Positions 19,118 through 35,011 of a DNA stretch of 64,000 nt are shown here, piece after piece. Source of the stretch: Chamaecrista fasciculata (Eukaryota; Streptophyta; Magnoliopsida; Fabales; Fabaceae); the NCBI GenBank assembly GCA_003254925.1, contig QANZ01027320.1, positions 330,674 through 394,673 of the forward strand. The letters are read 5' to 3'. The notes under the pieces are model-generated. The model had not been told where the DNA came from and searched no databases. It worked only from the letters and a program-made list of their open reading frames with translations. The number at the start of each line of letters is the position of its first letter. Position 1 is the first letter of the stretch. The position numbers were made by a program, and so were the translations under genes.

Positions 19118-21571
19118 ATACCTTCCCCTCAAAATAAACCTTGTCCTCAAGGTTGAAAAATGTGGATAGGGCCCTCCTGGATCAAATGGAAACATCCTGG
19201 ACGTTGTTGTTGGGTTGATCCTCTTAGCAACATCATGTAGACTGTCTTTGGCCACCTTGTTAACATTGATAGAGTAGCTGCGTTGGTCTGATCTCTTAAT
19301 AACAGTCAGCCACAACAATTTAAAAATGAGACTTTTCCACAATCCCTCACCATTTGAGTTGAAGAATTTCATCCTTGGGAACCCACGGGGTCCTTCTTGC
19401 AAGTTCGCAACAAGAAGAATTGTATGGTTAAAAGTACTAATCAGCAACTTAGGGATTCTAGGATGTGAAGCAATTTGAGTCCAACTAACAACAAACCCAC
19501 AAGTATGCTCCAATATCATGATGCAGTCAGGCAGCAAGAAACAAAAACAAGTTCTAAAAAGGAATTTACTACTAGTGCCACCAGGGTCAAACACCCAAAT
19601 TAGAAAAGATTCTCGAGCATGCAACCAAACTAGTGAAGCATAATCCAGGTAAGAAGAAATGATGATGTCTCTTTGCATAAGAAGCATGTCCACTATCATG
19701 GAAATGTAATTCTTTACTGTTTTAATAGTTGACACAGTGTGAGGGTCATAAACTAGCCTTGTGACTTCCTTACCCATGAAATGAACTAAAAATTCATCAA
19801 GTATGAAGCTTCCATGATTTAAAGGAAAGGTGACTCTGGTAAATGGCATTTTCACATTTGAAGCAATATCAGTACCCATATTGATCTTATGCATTAACCA
19901 CCACCCTCCTGGAGCAAAAATAAGCACACCATCCTTGTGGCAAGTTAAAATTCCAAAGAATAAAGCAAGCAACAGCATGGCCGATTGGTTTACATTTTTA
20001 AGTGCACCAGAAGGTGAGGGTCTGGACAATTTGGTTGGCATATATGCTTCCCACTTGTTATAATTGCCACAAGAGATAAACATTACTAATAGGCCTATGT
20101 AAACTTGTGCAGGTCCCACTGTCAGCAGAACAACATCTTTATTTCTTTGAACCAACATAGTAACTCCCACATTCATGGTATCGAAGTATGGAATAATGAA
20201 TGAACAAAATTGAGCCTCCACCAAAACACTAGGGTCACATACAAAAGCACAAAGCAGCCCCTTAAGTTCTACTGTCTTGAATTTCACCAACAGAAGATCA
20301 AGTGGTTCAAATTCAGACGTAGTAGTTAAGACTATGATTGTCCTCCCCATAATAGCCTTCAATTCCATGAAGCTACCAATGAGATGAGCAGAATGATAAA
20401 AGTTCCTACGTAACAAAACATTGGCTATGCAAGGAACAATAAAATCTAATGGAAACTTGCTCATTATTGCACTAATATTATTTGTTGGAAAGGTAACAAT
20501 CCTTGATTGAACAATGCAAAGAGTATCCAATGGCATTATGTTACCCACGCCCTTAGACAAGGTTAAAGTAGTAGCATATGCAAGCCAAATCCTATTTGTA
20601 ATCAAAAGATTATAAGCTCTCTTGAAACCTTGTGCATCTCCATAGACAATCATAAACATGCATTTGTCCTCCTTGTTGAAGCTAAAAGAACACAGTATGT
20701 AAACGAAAACGTTGGGCACAATCAGTATCATTGGTGTTGGATCCTCCCCCACGTTAAACTCACCCTCCGTTTCTAATGACCCACTGTGACATTTTCTCAA
20801 ACACATACGGAGCATATTGTAAGAAGCACATCTTTTAAACTGAGTTTTACACTTCAAGAGTAAACAATTAGCCCAAATGACTCCTCCAGGATCATATATT
20901 AAAATTTCAGTTCCGGCATCTCGTTTCCATATTCCAATAGCCAAATTAACCCCTTCAAAAATAGTAAGAGAGTGAAGACTCTGTACCTCATGTTCCTCGG
21001 AATAATATGGATTGAAGAGCATTTTTGAAGAAGGAAAATGTGAAATAACTGCATTCGGAAGCGTATTCACAGTCAGCACAGTGGCGTTATCATCTTGTCC
21101 GACGAGATCTGGTGAAGTCGCCTTCGCCGTTTCAAGAACTTCATACATGTTGTCATTTGCCACAGTGTCGAATTCCACATTTTCAACGCCGGCCAAAACA
21201 GAATCGTGCGACGATGTAATTGCCGGTTCGAGAACTTCATCCGCGTCGTTAGTAGCAACAACGTCAAATTCCTTCGGTTGAACACCGACCATACACTCTG
21301 CAAGTCCATCGGAGGTCATCGACCCGTCGATTTCGACGTCCGCAAGACACTTGGTGACCTGCAATAACAGAGTGTCAGATGTCGTCTCCGAGGATGGTGG
21401 ATACACTTGATCAAATCTGGCGGTGAGATCGTCAATGGCCTGGGCAATGGATTTTATTTGCAATTCCAAGTTATCAAAACGCTTGGCAGTGGCAATGGCA
21501 TGAGCCTCAGTGATCTCCTTCAAATGATGAAGGTCGGCAGCGAGCTGAAGTAATTCAGATGCTTCATCCAT
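19115..21571 (-). CDS. Unidentified 818-aa ORF of the LTR element
   Basis: The frame is open from the ATG at 21571 to a stop at 19115, which overlaps the 3' LTR by three bases. The first 50 or so residues (MDEASELLQLAADLHHLKE...) look helical, possibly coiled coil, and resemble in style the N-terminus of plant Gag proteins. The middle and C-terminal parts repeat a short motif of the type (F/Y/A)DPGG or APGG near hydrophobic stretches (YDPGGVIWANC, FAPGGWWLMHK, FDPGGTSSKF, FDPGGPYPHF), spaced by 100-300 residues. I do not recognise a domain. No zinc knuckle, aspartic protease triad, YxDD reverse-transcriptase box or integrase motif was seen. The long uninterrupted frame suggests either selection or very recent movement. 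Confidence 0.7.
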   Translation of the reverse strand: MDEASELLQLAADLHHLKEITEAHAIATAKRFDNLELQIKSIAQAIDDLTARFDQVYPPSSETTSDTLLLQVTKCLADVEIDGSMTSDGLAECMVGVQPKEFDVVATNDADEVLEPAITSSHDSVLAGVENVEFDTVANDNMYEVLETAKATSPDLVGQDDNATVLTVNTLPNAVISHFPSSKMLFNPYYSEEHEVQSLHSLTIFEGVNLAIGIWKRDAGTEILIYDPGGVIWANCLLLKCKTQFKRCASYNMLRMCLRKCHSGSLETEGEFNVGEDPTPMILIVPNVFVYILCSFSFNKEDKCMFMIVYGDAQGFKRAYNLLITNRIWLAYATTLTLSKGVGNIMPLDTLCIVQSRIVTFPTNNISAIMSKFPLDFIVPCIANVLLRRNFYHSAHLIGSFMELKAIMGRTIIVLTTTSEFEPLDLLLVKFKTVELKGLLCAFVCDPSVLVEAQFCSFIIPYFDTMNVGVTMLVQRNKDVVLLTVGPAQVYIGLLVMFISCGNYNKWEAYMPTKLSRPSPSGALKNVNQSAMLLLALFFGILTCHKDGVLIFAPGGWWLMHKINMGTDIASNVKMPFTRVTFPLNHGSFILDEFLVHFMGKEVTRLVYDPHTVSTIKTVKNYISMIVDMLLMQRDIIISSYLDYASLVWLHARESFLIWVFDPGGTSSKFLFRTCFCFLLPDCIMILEHTCGFVVSWTQIASHPRIPKLLISTFNHTILLVANLQEGPRGFPRMKFFNSNGEGLWKSLIFKLLWLTVIKRSDQRSYSINVNKVAKDSLHDVAKRINPTTTSRMFPFDPGGPYPHFSTLRTRFILRGRY

Positions 21572-21596
21572 AATAGGAGACAATGAAAGCACCAAA

Positions 21597-21970
21597 TGAT
21601 ACAGACAGTCTCAATCTCTAATAGGGAAACAAACTAAAAGGGAAGGAAATTACAAATGGAGAGGAAGAAGATGAACAAATGTAGAGTGTGCATCAGCTTT
21701 CCAAGGAAGAAAAGGAAAGATATGCAACCACGAAGCCCTTCTTCGAGTCAAGGGTGAACTCCACTGCCAACAAAGGCATTACAATCAACTAGCATGCCTC
21801 TAGACTCTTCACTCCAACCCTATATACACTGCCAAGAATGACCAATAGGACCCACGGTTTCTTGAGCCCAAATCTCATAACAAGATTTTCATTTAAATCC
21901 TTGGCCCAATATTGATAGTATCACATGTATAAGGCCCATCTCAACCCAATATTAAGCATATCACGTATCA
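21597..21970 (-). repeat. LTR (5' LTR on the element's own strand)
   Basis: 374 bp, TG...CA ends, apparently identical to 18744-19117. It is followed on the minus strand by the candidate primer-binding site at about 21581-21596. Confidence 0.92.
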
Positions 21971-24033
21971 ACCATTTTTGTAATTTATCCATTTTTTAAA
22001 TTCTAATATACATGCTTTAGCATGAAACTAATACACTTATTTTGTAAATTTATGAGTGTGTGTGAGATAAAATCTCACATTTAAGTGTGCTAATAGTGTG
22101 TAAATAGGTGGAGAGAAATATAAGTCTCACATACATAATGTTTAGAAGCTAAATGTGTAAACTAGACTAGATGGAATGAAATGATAACTTGTGTATTTTT
22201 CAAGAACCAGCTTCTATGAATTTTGGAGTTAATCATTTGAAATATTGATGCTTCTTTATGAGTTTGTTACATTGGTACTGATACAGAGAAGGGGAAGAAA
22301 GACTTGAAAGTGGTCATCATTGTAACAGTTACCGTAGGAGTAATTGTTGTAGCTGTTTGTGCATATACACTTTGGTCCAGGACTGCTAGACATCATGGTA
22401 TCATCGTTTCTTAGTGTATAGGTCACTTATCTATTTATTTATCTTTTCACTTTCATTTATTTATTTGTTTGTTCTGGTGGGGTTTGGGGATTTTGCATTA
22501 TATGCTTGCAATTCAGCCAAAAGAATGGAAAGGAAAGCGACATTATTGCCGGACATAAGAGAGGACCTAATTGGAGAGCTGAAAACAACTGAATTTGAGA
22601 AGGTGCCACTTTATGATTTTAGAATAATAGAAACTGCAACAAATGACTTCAGCTTTGCTAATAAAGTTGGAGAGGGTGGTTTTGGTTCTGTATATAAGGT
22701 ACTCTAATTATAGGAAGTTAATTTCTTTCTAGGTAATCTTTATGTCTTCTAATCTGTTACTGAAAATATGATTCTAGGGAAATTTGCAAGGTGGAGATGA
22801 GATAGCAGTGAAAAGACTTTCAAGCACATCTAGACAAGGGCTTAAGGAATTCATGAATGAAGTGGTTGTGATTTCAAAACTTCAACATCGTAATCTTGTG
22901 AGACTTTTAGGTTGTTGCATTGAAGGAGAGGAAAAGATGTTGATATATGAATAATGCCTAATAAGAGTTTGGATATTTTTCTGTTTGGTTAGTCTATTTT
23001 ATTCAAATCTCTCTTACATATCTCTCCTCATAGCATTGTTAAAATTTAGGTTGTTAACTCTCCTATCATTTTGAAAGAAGTGTTAGAATTTTTGGGAGGA
23101 AGAAACATGGAAGCTTTCAATCTTTTTTTTCTTTGCTTTTAACTTTTCTTGGATTAATAGCTCCATAATGATAGGTACAAATCAAATTCTTTTTATAGAG
23201 AAAATACACATAATTAAATAAAAGATAAATAAAATAAAGTAACTACTTATCCCTAAAATCATGTACCTACTAGTTAACTCATATATATGACTAATTCAAA
23301 AACAAACTAAATCTCTAAAATTCAAATCTGATGCAACAGATTCATGCTTCCAATAACAATATAATATTATTATTATTATTAATTCCCAACAAGAAGAGTC
23401 TTATAACATTCTTCTTGCATGCATCTCCGTCAAAACAGCATAAAAAAGACAATCAGTTTTTCATTCAAAAATCAAAATCCTGCAACTTTGGTGTGTTAAA
23501 AAAGAGTTTTTATTCTAATATTCTAGAACATTAACTAATTTGATCACTTTCTGTTATTTTTGTAGATCCAATCAAAAAGAAAGTTTTAGACTGGAAAATC
23601 TGCTTTAACATAATTGGAGGAATTTCTCGAGGTTTACTTTATCTTCATCGAGATTCTAGATTAAAAATCATCCATAGAGATCTAAAGCCCGGTAATATCT
23701 TATTGGATGAAGATCTTAATCCAAAGATATCAGACTTTGGTCTTGCAAAAATTTTCGGAAGGAGTGAAGATAAGGACAATACTAGAAGAGTTGTTGGAAC
23801 TTAGTAAGCCTTCTCTTCATAAAATATTGCAAGATTTCAAGCTTTATATGTGTTAAACTTTACTAATGAAATCTAAATGCAGTGGTTATATGTCTCCTGA
23901 ATATGCAATGCAAGGATTGTTTTCAGAGAAATCAGATGTTTTCAGTTTTGGAGTCATATTACTGGAGATCATCAGTGGTAGGAAGAACACTAGTTTTTGT
24001 GACCATGAGCAAAAGTTGGGCCTCTTGGGATTT

Positions 24034-24087
24034 GTAAGCTTCTCCAAATGAATTTTTCAAAATAATTTTGGTTGTTTATACTTTATA
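24034..24087. other. Start of the terminal intron of S-RLK3
   Basis: A proper donor (gtaagc) follows the sixth exon, but no acceptor with a last kinase exon is found downstream. Confidence 0.5.
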
Positions 24088-24846
24088 GGCCAAAGTTCTA
24101 TTTTGATCTCTCATGTTTGCTCAAAGTTCCGTTTTGGTCCTTCAAGTTTTTTTCATTCCGTTTTGGTCCCTCATGTTTGCTCAATGTTTCGTTTTCGTTC
24201 CTTAAGTTTGTTTGTTCTGTTTTGGTCTCTCATGTTTGCTCAAAGTTCTATTTTGGTCCCTCAAGTTTCCAAAAAGTTCCACCATTAGTCCCTGGCTCTT
24301 TTCCATCTATTTTTTCCTTTTAAAAAGGAAAAAAACTAACTTTCATCTCTCAACAATTTTGCTCTTTTGCATTAAGGTCTTTCCCTTTTGTAAAAGAGCA
24401 AAATTGTTGGGAGATGAAAGTTAGTTTTTTTTTCTTTTTATAACAGAAAAAGTGGAGTTTTTTCTTTTTTTCCCTTTTGTAAAAAATGGACTGAAATAGG
24501 ATACATATAGTTTCTATTTCAGTCCACTTCATCTTATTTTGCCACATCATGATCCTAGTTACTATACCACGTCATACTTAACGGCTAAATATGGATGGAA
24601 TTCACCAAGGGACTAACGGTGGAACCTTTTGAGAAGTTATGGGACCAAAATTGCAACAAAAAAAGTTATGGGACTAAAATGAAATCTTTGTCATATTTAT
24701 GGGACCAAAATTGTAACAAAAAAAAAGTTATGAGACCAAAATGAAACTTTTGTCATAGTTATGGAACCAAAATTACAACAAAAAAAGTTATAGGACCAAA
24801 ATGAAACCTTTGTCATAGTTATGAGACCAAAAGTGCACTTAAGCCT
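24088..24846. mobile_element. Compound foldback element joining two MITE families
   Basis: The left end GGCCAAAGTTCTATTTTG with repeated 'ctcatgtttgctcaa' matches the element at 48170-48658. Its middle palindrome pairs 'aactttcatctctcaac' with 'gttgggagatgaaagtt'. The right part, with repeated 'gttatgggaccaaaa' and the end 'agtgcacttaagcc', matches family A (6234-6624). The two ends therefore come from different families, and no common target duplication is visible. Confidence 0.6.
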
Positions 24847-26314
24847 TTAAGTTTTGTTTTCGATATAAAAACTTTATTGATAAATAATCCATTAATACCT
24901 CTATAAAAACTTTGTTGAAGCTAGTTCTAGAGCCACGTCTTGGCCCTTAGCAAGTCCACAGCATTTAATTACTCATCACATAAACTTTTATTTAAAAAGA
25001 AATTTAACAACAATGATAATCTGATCTTCTTTTGCGTTGGATTATGCAGAGGGTGGATTTATTTTTATATATAAAAAGATTTTAAAAAAAAGTGTAAGTT
25101 ATTATGGGGCTTGCTGCATGCTCAATTAGTCCCTTTGGACAAAGTCAAAACGTCAAAATCAAAGTCAGGTGAATTAGATTTCTTCAGTGTTGGAGTCCTT
25201 TTCTTTGATTTTTCATCACTCTTTTCTCATGATTTCTATGTGATTAAGGAACAATTTCATTTATTCAGACTCACATATTGTATCCAACAGTTAAAAGTAT
25301 TTATATCCTCTTCCAATAATTTTTCCTCACCTACCATGTAAGAAATTCCAGACCTGCAAGACCTAAAATTGCACTTTCTTCGACAGACATGTGACAAAAT
25401 CTTTTTTTTTTTTTCTTGAAAATATTGAACAAATTAAAGTACATGTAATACATAATAATTCACGTAGATCTTGATCTCATCCAAAAGTTGAAAGATCATC
25501 TCCTACACGCAAAGAATTGAATGTAAACCAACAACCCCATATAGATATTTTCAAGTTGATGTATGTGTCTCTTTCACATATCCCCACACACTCACACACA
25601 TAATATTTAGGGTAAATTATAAAAAAAGTTCACATAATTAGAGATTGAATCTCTGTGATTAAAAAAATATTAAAATTAAGCTTCAGATTTATTTTGTTAG
25701 CGAAAAGAAATCTGTGTGGTATATTTTCGTCTAAAAATTAACAGATCCTTACGTTTTTATCAAAATTTTCTTTCATTCAAGTCTTTGATTCATCTCAGAA
25801 TAGATCAGAAAATTTATTATCTTTATTAAACCTTTCCTAAAACCTGCAAAATAAAAATGAAATTATGGGCAAAATGAATCATAAACTTGAATAAAAAAAC
25901 AAAATGATGGGATCCATTAATTTTTAGACAAAAATATATTTTAGAAACTTTTACTAACGGAGTAAATCTCAAACACCGACACATTTTAAACTACAACAAC
26001 TAGATGTCTAGTCACCCCAAACCACATGAAGATTGTAATTTACCCTTATATTATATTCAACTTCTTTTTCCTTCAGCAACATTATGCTAATAAATGATCA
26101 TATCATATATAACCCGCACCAGTCACCAGCACAGCCACTAACAAATAATATATATCGCATCATCACTCTTACTCCAACTAACCAATTTATGAAACTAGAC
26201 CCCACGCATGCATTATATGCATCGATCTCTACCTCTAAAATTATATATTCATCTCCACAAATTCCCAATTTAATTCCATTGTACAATATAATATTATTAT
26301 TTCTCTTCCAAACC
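24847..26314. other. Intergenic region between S-RLK3 and S-RLK4
   Basis: No gene is recognised. It contains the MITE at 25610-26045, and the promoter and leader of S-RLK4 follow it. The last exon of S-RLK3 was sought here and not found. Confidence 0.5.
25610..26045. mobile_element. GGGTAAATT-family MITE upstream of S-RLK4
   Basis: Begins GGGTAAATTATAAAAAAAG and ends GATTGTAATTTACCC, an inverted pair. The flanks taatattta and ttatattat match poorly, so the target duplication is uncertain. Its right end lies about 270 bp from the S-RLK4 start and may contribute to its promoter. Confidence 0.65.
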
Positions 26315-31160
<4,846 letters not shown>

Positions 31161-32656
31161 GGATCATCATGGTTCTTTTATAGAGAGCATACATATATTA
31201 TATATGCTTCAAATCTTCAATAGTGTGAAATATTTCAGATACTTGTTGTAAACTTGTAATAAGGTTTTCCAAACAATATGTGCTTGATGTATACATGCAT
31301 GTACATTAGAATGAGAAGTTGGGTGTATAAAACGCACTAAATCATACCTATGCTTTGAAGGAATTAATAAGAAAAGAGGCATATGGTCATGCAAGACCTT
31401 CTTTTATTAATTAGAGAAGTGTCTGAATTAGAGAAATGTCAATAGATATTGTAATATTGCTATTTGTTAATATGGAAAATATAGTACACCATGTGAGTGG
31501 AGATCTTTTCTTCTAATTTAAGATTAAATGTGCCAATAAAAGTTAGCCCAGTTAGTAAGGAGTCGACTCATAACAAGGTCGTGAGTTCAATTCCCCCTGC
31601 TGATGTGATGCTCATAGAACCTAGAGGCATGTTCTGCTCTTGATGAGCATCTAGGGCCCAACTCACCTAAACTTTTTCATTACAAAAAAAAGATTAAATG
31701 TTGATAAATTTGCATCTAATGATCATATTTCAATTGTAAATCAAACATATATATATGAAATGGACAGAGATAGAAAGTGGGGCATGGTCACTTTCAGTTG
31801 CCTATCGTAAACAGAGGACGGAGTACAACGTAAGTTTGAGGTATCTATGAGAAACAATTTATGAAGAGACTTGACCGAATTGATTGGCCTCACGGAGTCA
31901 ATTCTTTTTTTTTTCTCTTATAGTTAAGACACACATAAAATATGTCTAAGACCAACAATTGAAGTATATATATATAATCCTCACGGATTAATTGCTAGAT
32001 GTCTTAATCCATGAACACTGATCACTCACGTACATCTTGTTCTCAAAAAGTTGCAAAATCTCCAACAACTTATGAAGACTTCTAATGTTAACGAACAAAT
32101 TAGCCTAGATACATTTTCTAGTTTAGTGTCTCTATCACTATTCACACATTACGTAGACTTCTAATGTTGACTTCTGCTATTTTTCCAGTAGTGTTAGTTT
32201 AATCCTTTTGTTATACATATTAATTGAATGATGTGGTTCTAGAGACTAAATTTTATAATTTTGATCTTTCAGTGATTAACTTGAGATGTTTATTATCTTT
32301 TGGGGTCTAAATTATTAACTGGTCTTTTTTAACTTTAAATTAAAACTCCATTTTTAATTGATTAAGTTTTAACGTTCTTTTTCAAGTTCATCTCTCTTTT
32401 TTAATTTGCAAAATAAAACTCCAAGTAACAATAGGCATTTGAGCTCCTGGGTTCTGAGTGTTTGTCAAAACGAGGGATGTGAAGAATTTGAATTTTATTT
32501 ATTCCATCTCCATCTTAATTTCCCCTTTAATTCTATATATATGTATATATCTCTGCTTGATCTGTAAAATATAATGCAGTTTGAAGTTTGAACATAATTT
32601 TGAAAGTATATATACTTGATTAATTGGTATAATCGGACTTGACATAATCTTTACAG
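31161..32656. other. Region where the S-RLK5 ectodomain exon should be
   Basis: No B-lectin, SLG or PAN sequence is found here in any frame. Similarity to S-RLK4 intron 1 starts only near 32470 ('gaagaatttgaattttatt' against 'aaagaatttgaattctatg'), so the tandem duplicate begins inside intron 1. A SINE lies at 31532-31689. Confidence 0.7.
31532..31689 (+). mobile_element. tRNA-derived SINE
   Basis: 158 bp flanked by a perfect 12-bp duplication AAGATTAAATGT (31520-31531 and 31690-31701). The head has a pol III A-box-like stretch (GTTAGCCCAGTTAGTAAGG) and a B-box-like stretch (GAGTTCAATTCCC); the tail ends in an A run. A sister copy lies at 53502-53709. Confidence 0.88.
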
Positions 32657-35011
32657 CAAAATATGCAAAAAAGCCCTGTGGCTCTCTTGGCACCAAGGGG
32701 ATGGTGGCTCTTCTGGTCGTTTCTCTTTGCTTAACTTTGTTTCTGGTGTCCTTTTTTGTATATTGGTTCGCAAAGGAGAAGAAGAAAGGTATGAATATAT
32801 TTTCTCCACTTCATCACAATATATATTATGACATGGCCAATAATTTTTGTATGAAAACTATTAATTATTTTTCCCTTTTTTATTTCAAATTAATACAGCG
32901 AAAAGGATGCATAAGTCATTCTGTGAACTTGGCAGAGGACAAAATTCAGATTTACAGTTCTTTGATCTGAGTGACATAGCTGCAGCAACACAAGATTTTT
33001 CTCCTGATAATAAGCTTGGACAAGGCGGTTTTGGTTCAGTTTATAAGGTAGCTGTATTAAATCTCAAATTTTTAAAAAAATTGAGATAAAAAAAAACGTT
33101 TTAAATAGATCACAAACATCCACAAAATTGATTAATTGACACCATAGTTAGATTAGCATCATTATTAATGTAATTGAGGATATGATCATGGGCCATGAAT
33201 TATTCATGGCAGATATGTATATGTTTGCACTTTAATTTACAAGGCATAAGTGAGAACACCATGCATGTAGATTTCTCTTATAGTATAATATGTTGCAAAT
33301 TATGATCAGAAATTGACATTAATTGGACAATAATTAACTTCAGGGTGTACTAAGTAATGGATTGGAAATAGCAGTGAAGAGACTGTCCAAGAATTCTGTG
33401 CAAGGCACACAAGAGTTCAAAAATGAGGTTGTTTTAATTGCAAAGCTTCAACATATAAATCTTGTGAGGATATTAGGCTGCTGCATTCAAGGAGAAGAGA
33501 AAATGTTAATCTATGAGTATTTGCCAAACAAAAGCTTGGACTCTTTCATTTTTGGTATGTAGGTCATCTAATTTCCTTTTTCTTTTGTTTTTGTATTTTT
33601 CATTTGATCATGATTTCTGAGTTGGAAAATTAATGGCCAAGCTATCAATAATTCTAATAGATTCAATCTTGTATGTGTTCAGATCAAGCAAAAAAATTAC
33701 AACTAGATTGGAAGAAGAGATTTGATATCATTTGTGGAATTGCAAGAGGTATCTTATATCTTCATCGAGATTCAAGATTAAGAATCATTCATCGGGATCT
33801 CAAGGCTAGTAATGTCTTGTTGGACTCTGAATTGAACCCAAAAATTGCTGATTTTGGTATGGCTAGAATATTTGGAGGAGACGAGATTGAAGCAAACACA
33901 AATCGAGTTGTTGGAACCTAGTAAGTACTCAAAATTGATATAGTGTCAAATTCTAATTAATATCCGAATTGTATATATAGTTTGATGATTGTTATTGTTT
34001 GACAAGTTTCAAATCTTCTTTTGTAAGTGGGTACATGTCACCTGAATATGCAATGGAAGGATTGTTCTCAATAAAATCAGACGTATACAGTTTTGGAGTT
34101 TTACTATTAGAAGTGATCACAGGTCGAAAGAATAGCAGTCATTATGAGAACTTTTCCTCAACTTTAATTGGATATGTGAGTATGTTTCATACCTTCATTT
34201 AAACTTAGCATTAATTAATTGGTCAAAGTGTAAATTTGGTCCCATATCTTTTGCTCAATTTCCAAGTTGGTCCTATATCTTTTTATTTTTGCACATTTGG
34301 TCTTATATCTTTGGGTTAGTTCCCAATTTGGCCTCATTTCTTTTTTTTTGTTGTAGATTTGGTCTCATATCTATGAGTCAATTACAAAATTGGTCATATA
34401 TCTTTGTGTCAGGTGCAGAAGTAGTCTCATATCTTTGCAAAGGATTAACTCCTTTTGCAAATATATGGGACCAATTCTGCAACTTAACCAAAAGGTATGG
34501 GATCAAAAATAAGATGTGGCCAAATTGGGACCTTTTACAAAGATATGGGACTAAAAGTGCAACAAAAAAAAGATACAGGACCAAATTGGAAACTCAACAA
34601 AATATATAGGACCAAATTTCCACTTTGACCTAATTAATTTATAGATAGTAATCTAACCCATTAATTGACTTCCAACTAATTTAGATTTGGAACCTATGGA
34701 GAGAAGGAAGACCCATGGAGATTGTGGATCCATCATTAGGTGATGAGAGAGAGATAAGGTTTGAACATGAACTTGTAAAATGTATGCAAATAGGGCTTCT
34801 TTGTGTACAAGACCAAGCATCAGAGAGACCAACTATGTCAGAAGTGGTTTCCATGTTGGGTAGTACAGACTCATCAGTAATAATTCCTTCTCCTAAACAA
34901 CCTGCTTTCATTTTCAACAGAAGATCAGTTGATGATCATTCAAATCCCTCAAACAGTGAGGCAGTTCATTCAGTAAATCAAGTGAGCATTACAATGATTG
35001 AAGCTCGCTGA
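32657..35011 (+). CDS. Ectodomain-less S-RLK (S-RLK5): TM plus kinase only
   Basis: Homologous exons: 32657-32788, 32899-33047, 33344-33554, 33683-33920, 34028-34175, 34685-35011. The ectodomain exon is absent upstream. Counting from the first in-frame ATG (32701), the coding sequence is 1161 nt, 386 aa, with no lesion. It starts [23 protein letters not shown], a hydrophobic stretch that could be an uncleaved membrane anchor, then a basic juxtamembrane segment and a kinase with [18 protein letters not shown] (Lys about 91), HRDLKASN (Asp about 188), DFG (about 206) and SPEYAMEG. The tail is VSITMIEAR. It is either a truncated pseudogene that has not yet decayed or a short membrane kinase. It has lost the parts that would bind a ligand, so any role would be as a partner or decoy; that is inference. 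An upstream out-of-frame ATG lies at 32662. Confidence 0.8.
34221..34630. mobile_element. Family A MITE in intron 6 of S-RLK5, perfect 9-bp duplication
   Basis: 410 bp, starting GGTCAAAGTGTAAATTTGG and ending CCAAATTTCCACTTTGACC. It is flanked by TAATTAATT at 34212-34220 and 34631-34639. A perfect 9-bp target duplication and long palindromic ends are typical of Mutator-derived MITEs. Confidence 0.88.

Larger units (their letters stand above)
18744..21970 (-). mobile_element. Complete non-autonomous LTR retrotransposon with identical LTRs
   Basis: Two direct 374-bp LTRs (18744-19117 and 21597-21970) start TGATACAGAC and end ACGTATCA; I found no difference between them by eye. The 5-bp target duplication ACCAT flanks the element (18739-18743 and 21971-21975). 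Read on the minus strand, the sequence next to the 5' LTR is TTTGGTGCTTTCATTG (candidate primer-binding site), and a purine tract GAGGGGAAGG precedes the 3' LTR. The interior holds one long ORF without recognisable protease, reverse transcriptase or integrase motifs. Just before the purine tract a second frame reads NLEDKVYFEG, reminiscent of the tail of plant Ty3-type polyproteins. The element must depend on proteins made elsewhere. Confidence 0.92.
18467..21990. mobile_element. GGGTAAATT-family MITE interrupted by an LTR element
   Basis: The left part runs 18467-18743 from GGGTAAATTATG; the right part is 21976-21990, ending TAATTTATCC. Flanking 9-mers attttttat and attttttaa agree at 8 of 9. 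The LTR element and its 5-bp duplication lie inside, so the order of events is gene, then MITE, then LTR element. Confidence 0.75.
17858..24033 (+). pseudogene. S-receptor-like kinase pseudogene (S-RLK3): ectodomain deletion, frameshift, missing last exon
   Basis: Exons by splice sites: 17858-18437, 22287-22397, 22517-22698, 22778-22987, 23566-23803, 23883-24033. Exon 1 starts with a signal peptide and the first residues of a B-lectin domain, then jumps in frame to the region just before the EGF domain (CDAYNYCG), so most of the lectin and all of the SLG part is gone; EGF and PAN cysteines remain. The fourth exon is 210 nt where every paralogue has 211: a base is missing in IYEYMPN, giving a TAA at 22952-22954. 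The kinase exons otherwise keep [33 protein letters not shown] and SPEYAMQG. No last exon (the W-x-L-W-x-x-G block) can be found before the next gene. Intron 1 is swollen by transposons. Confidence 0.88.

Noticed and set aside
25111-25341. A frame containing LDFFSVGVLFFDF, faintly like the kinase segment [13 protein letters not shown]
   Set aside because: Only a short stretch is similar, no neighbouring kinase motif or splice structure supports it, and S-RLK3 already has its own copy of that segment at 23883-24033.
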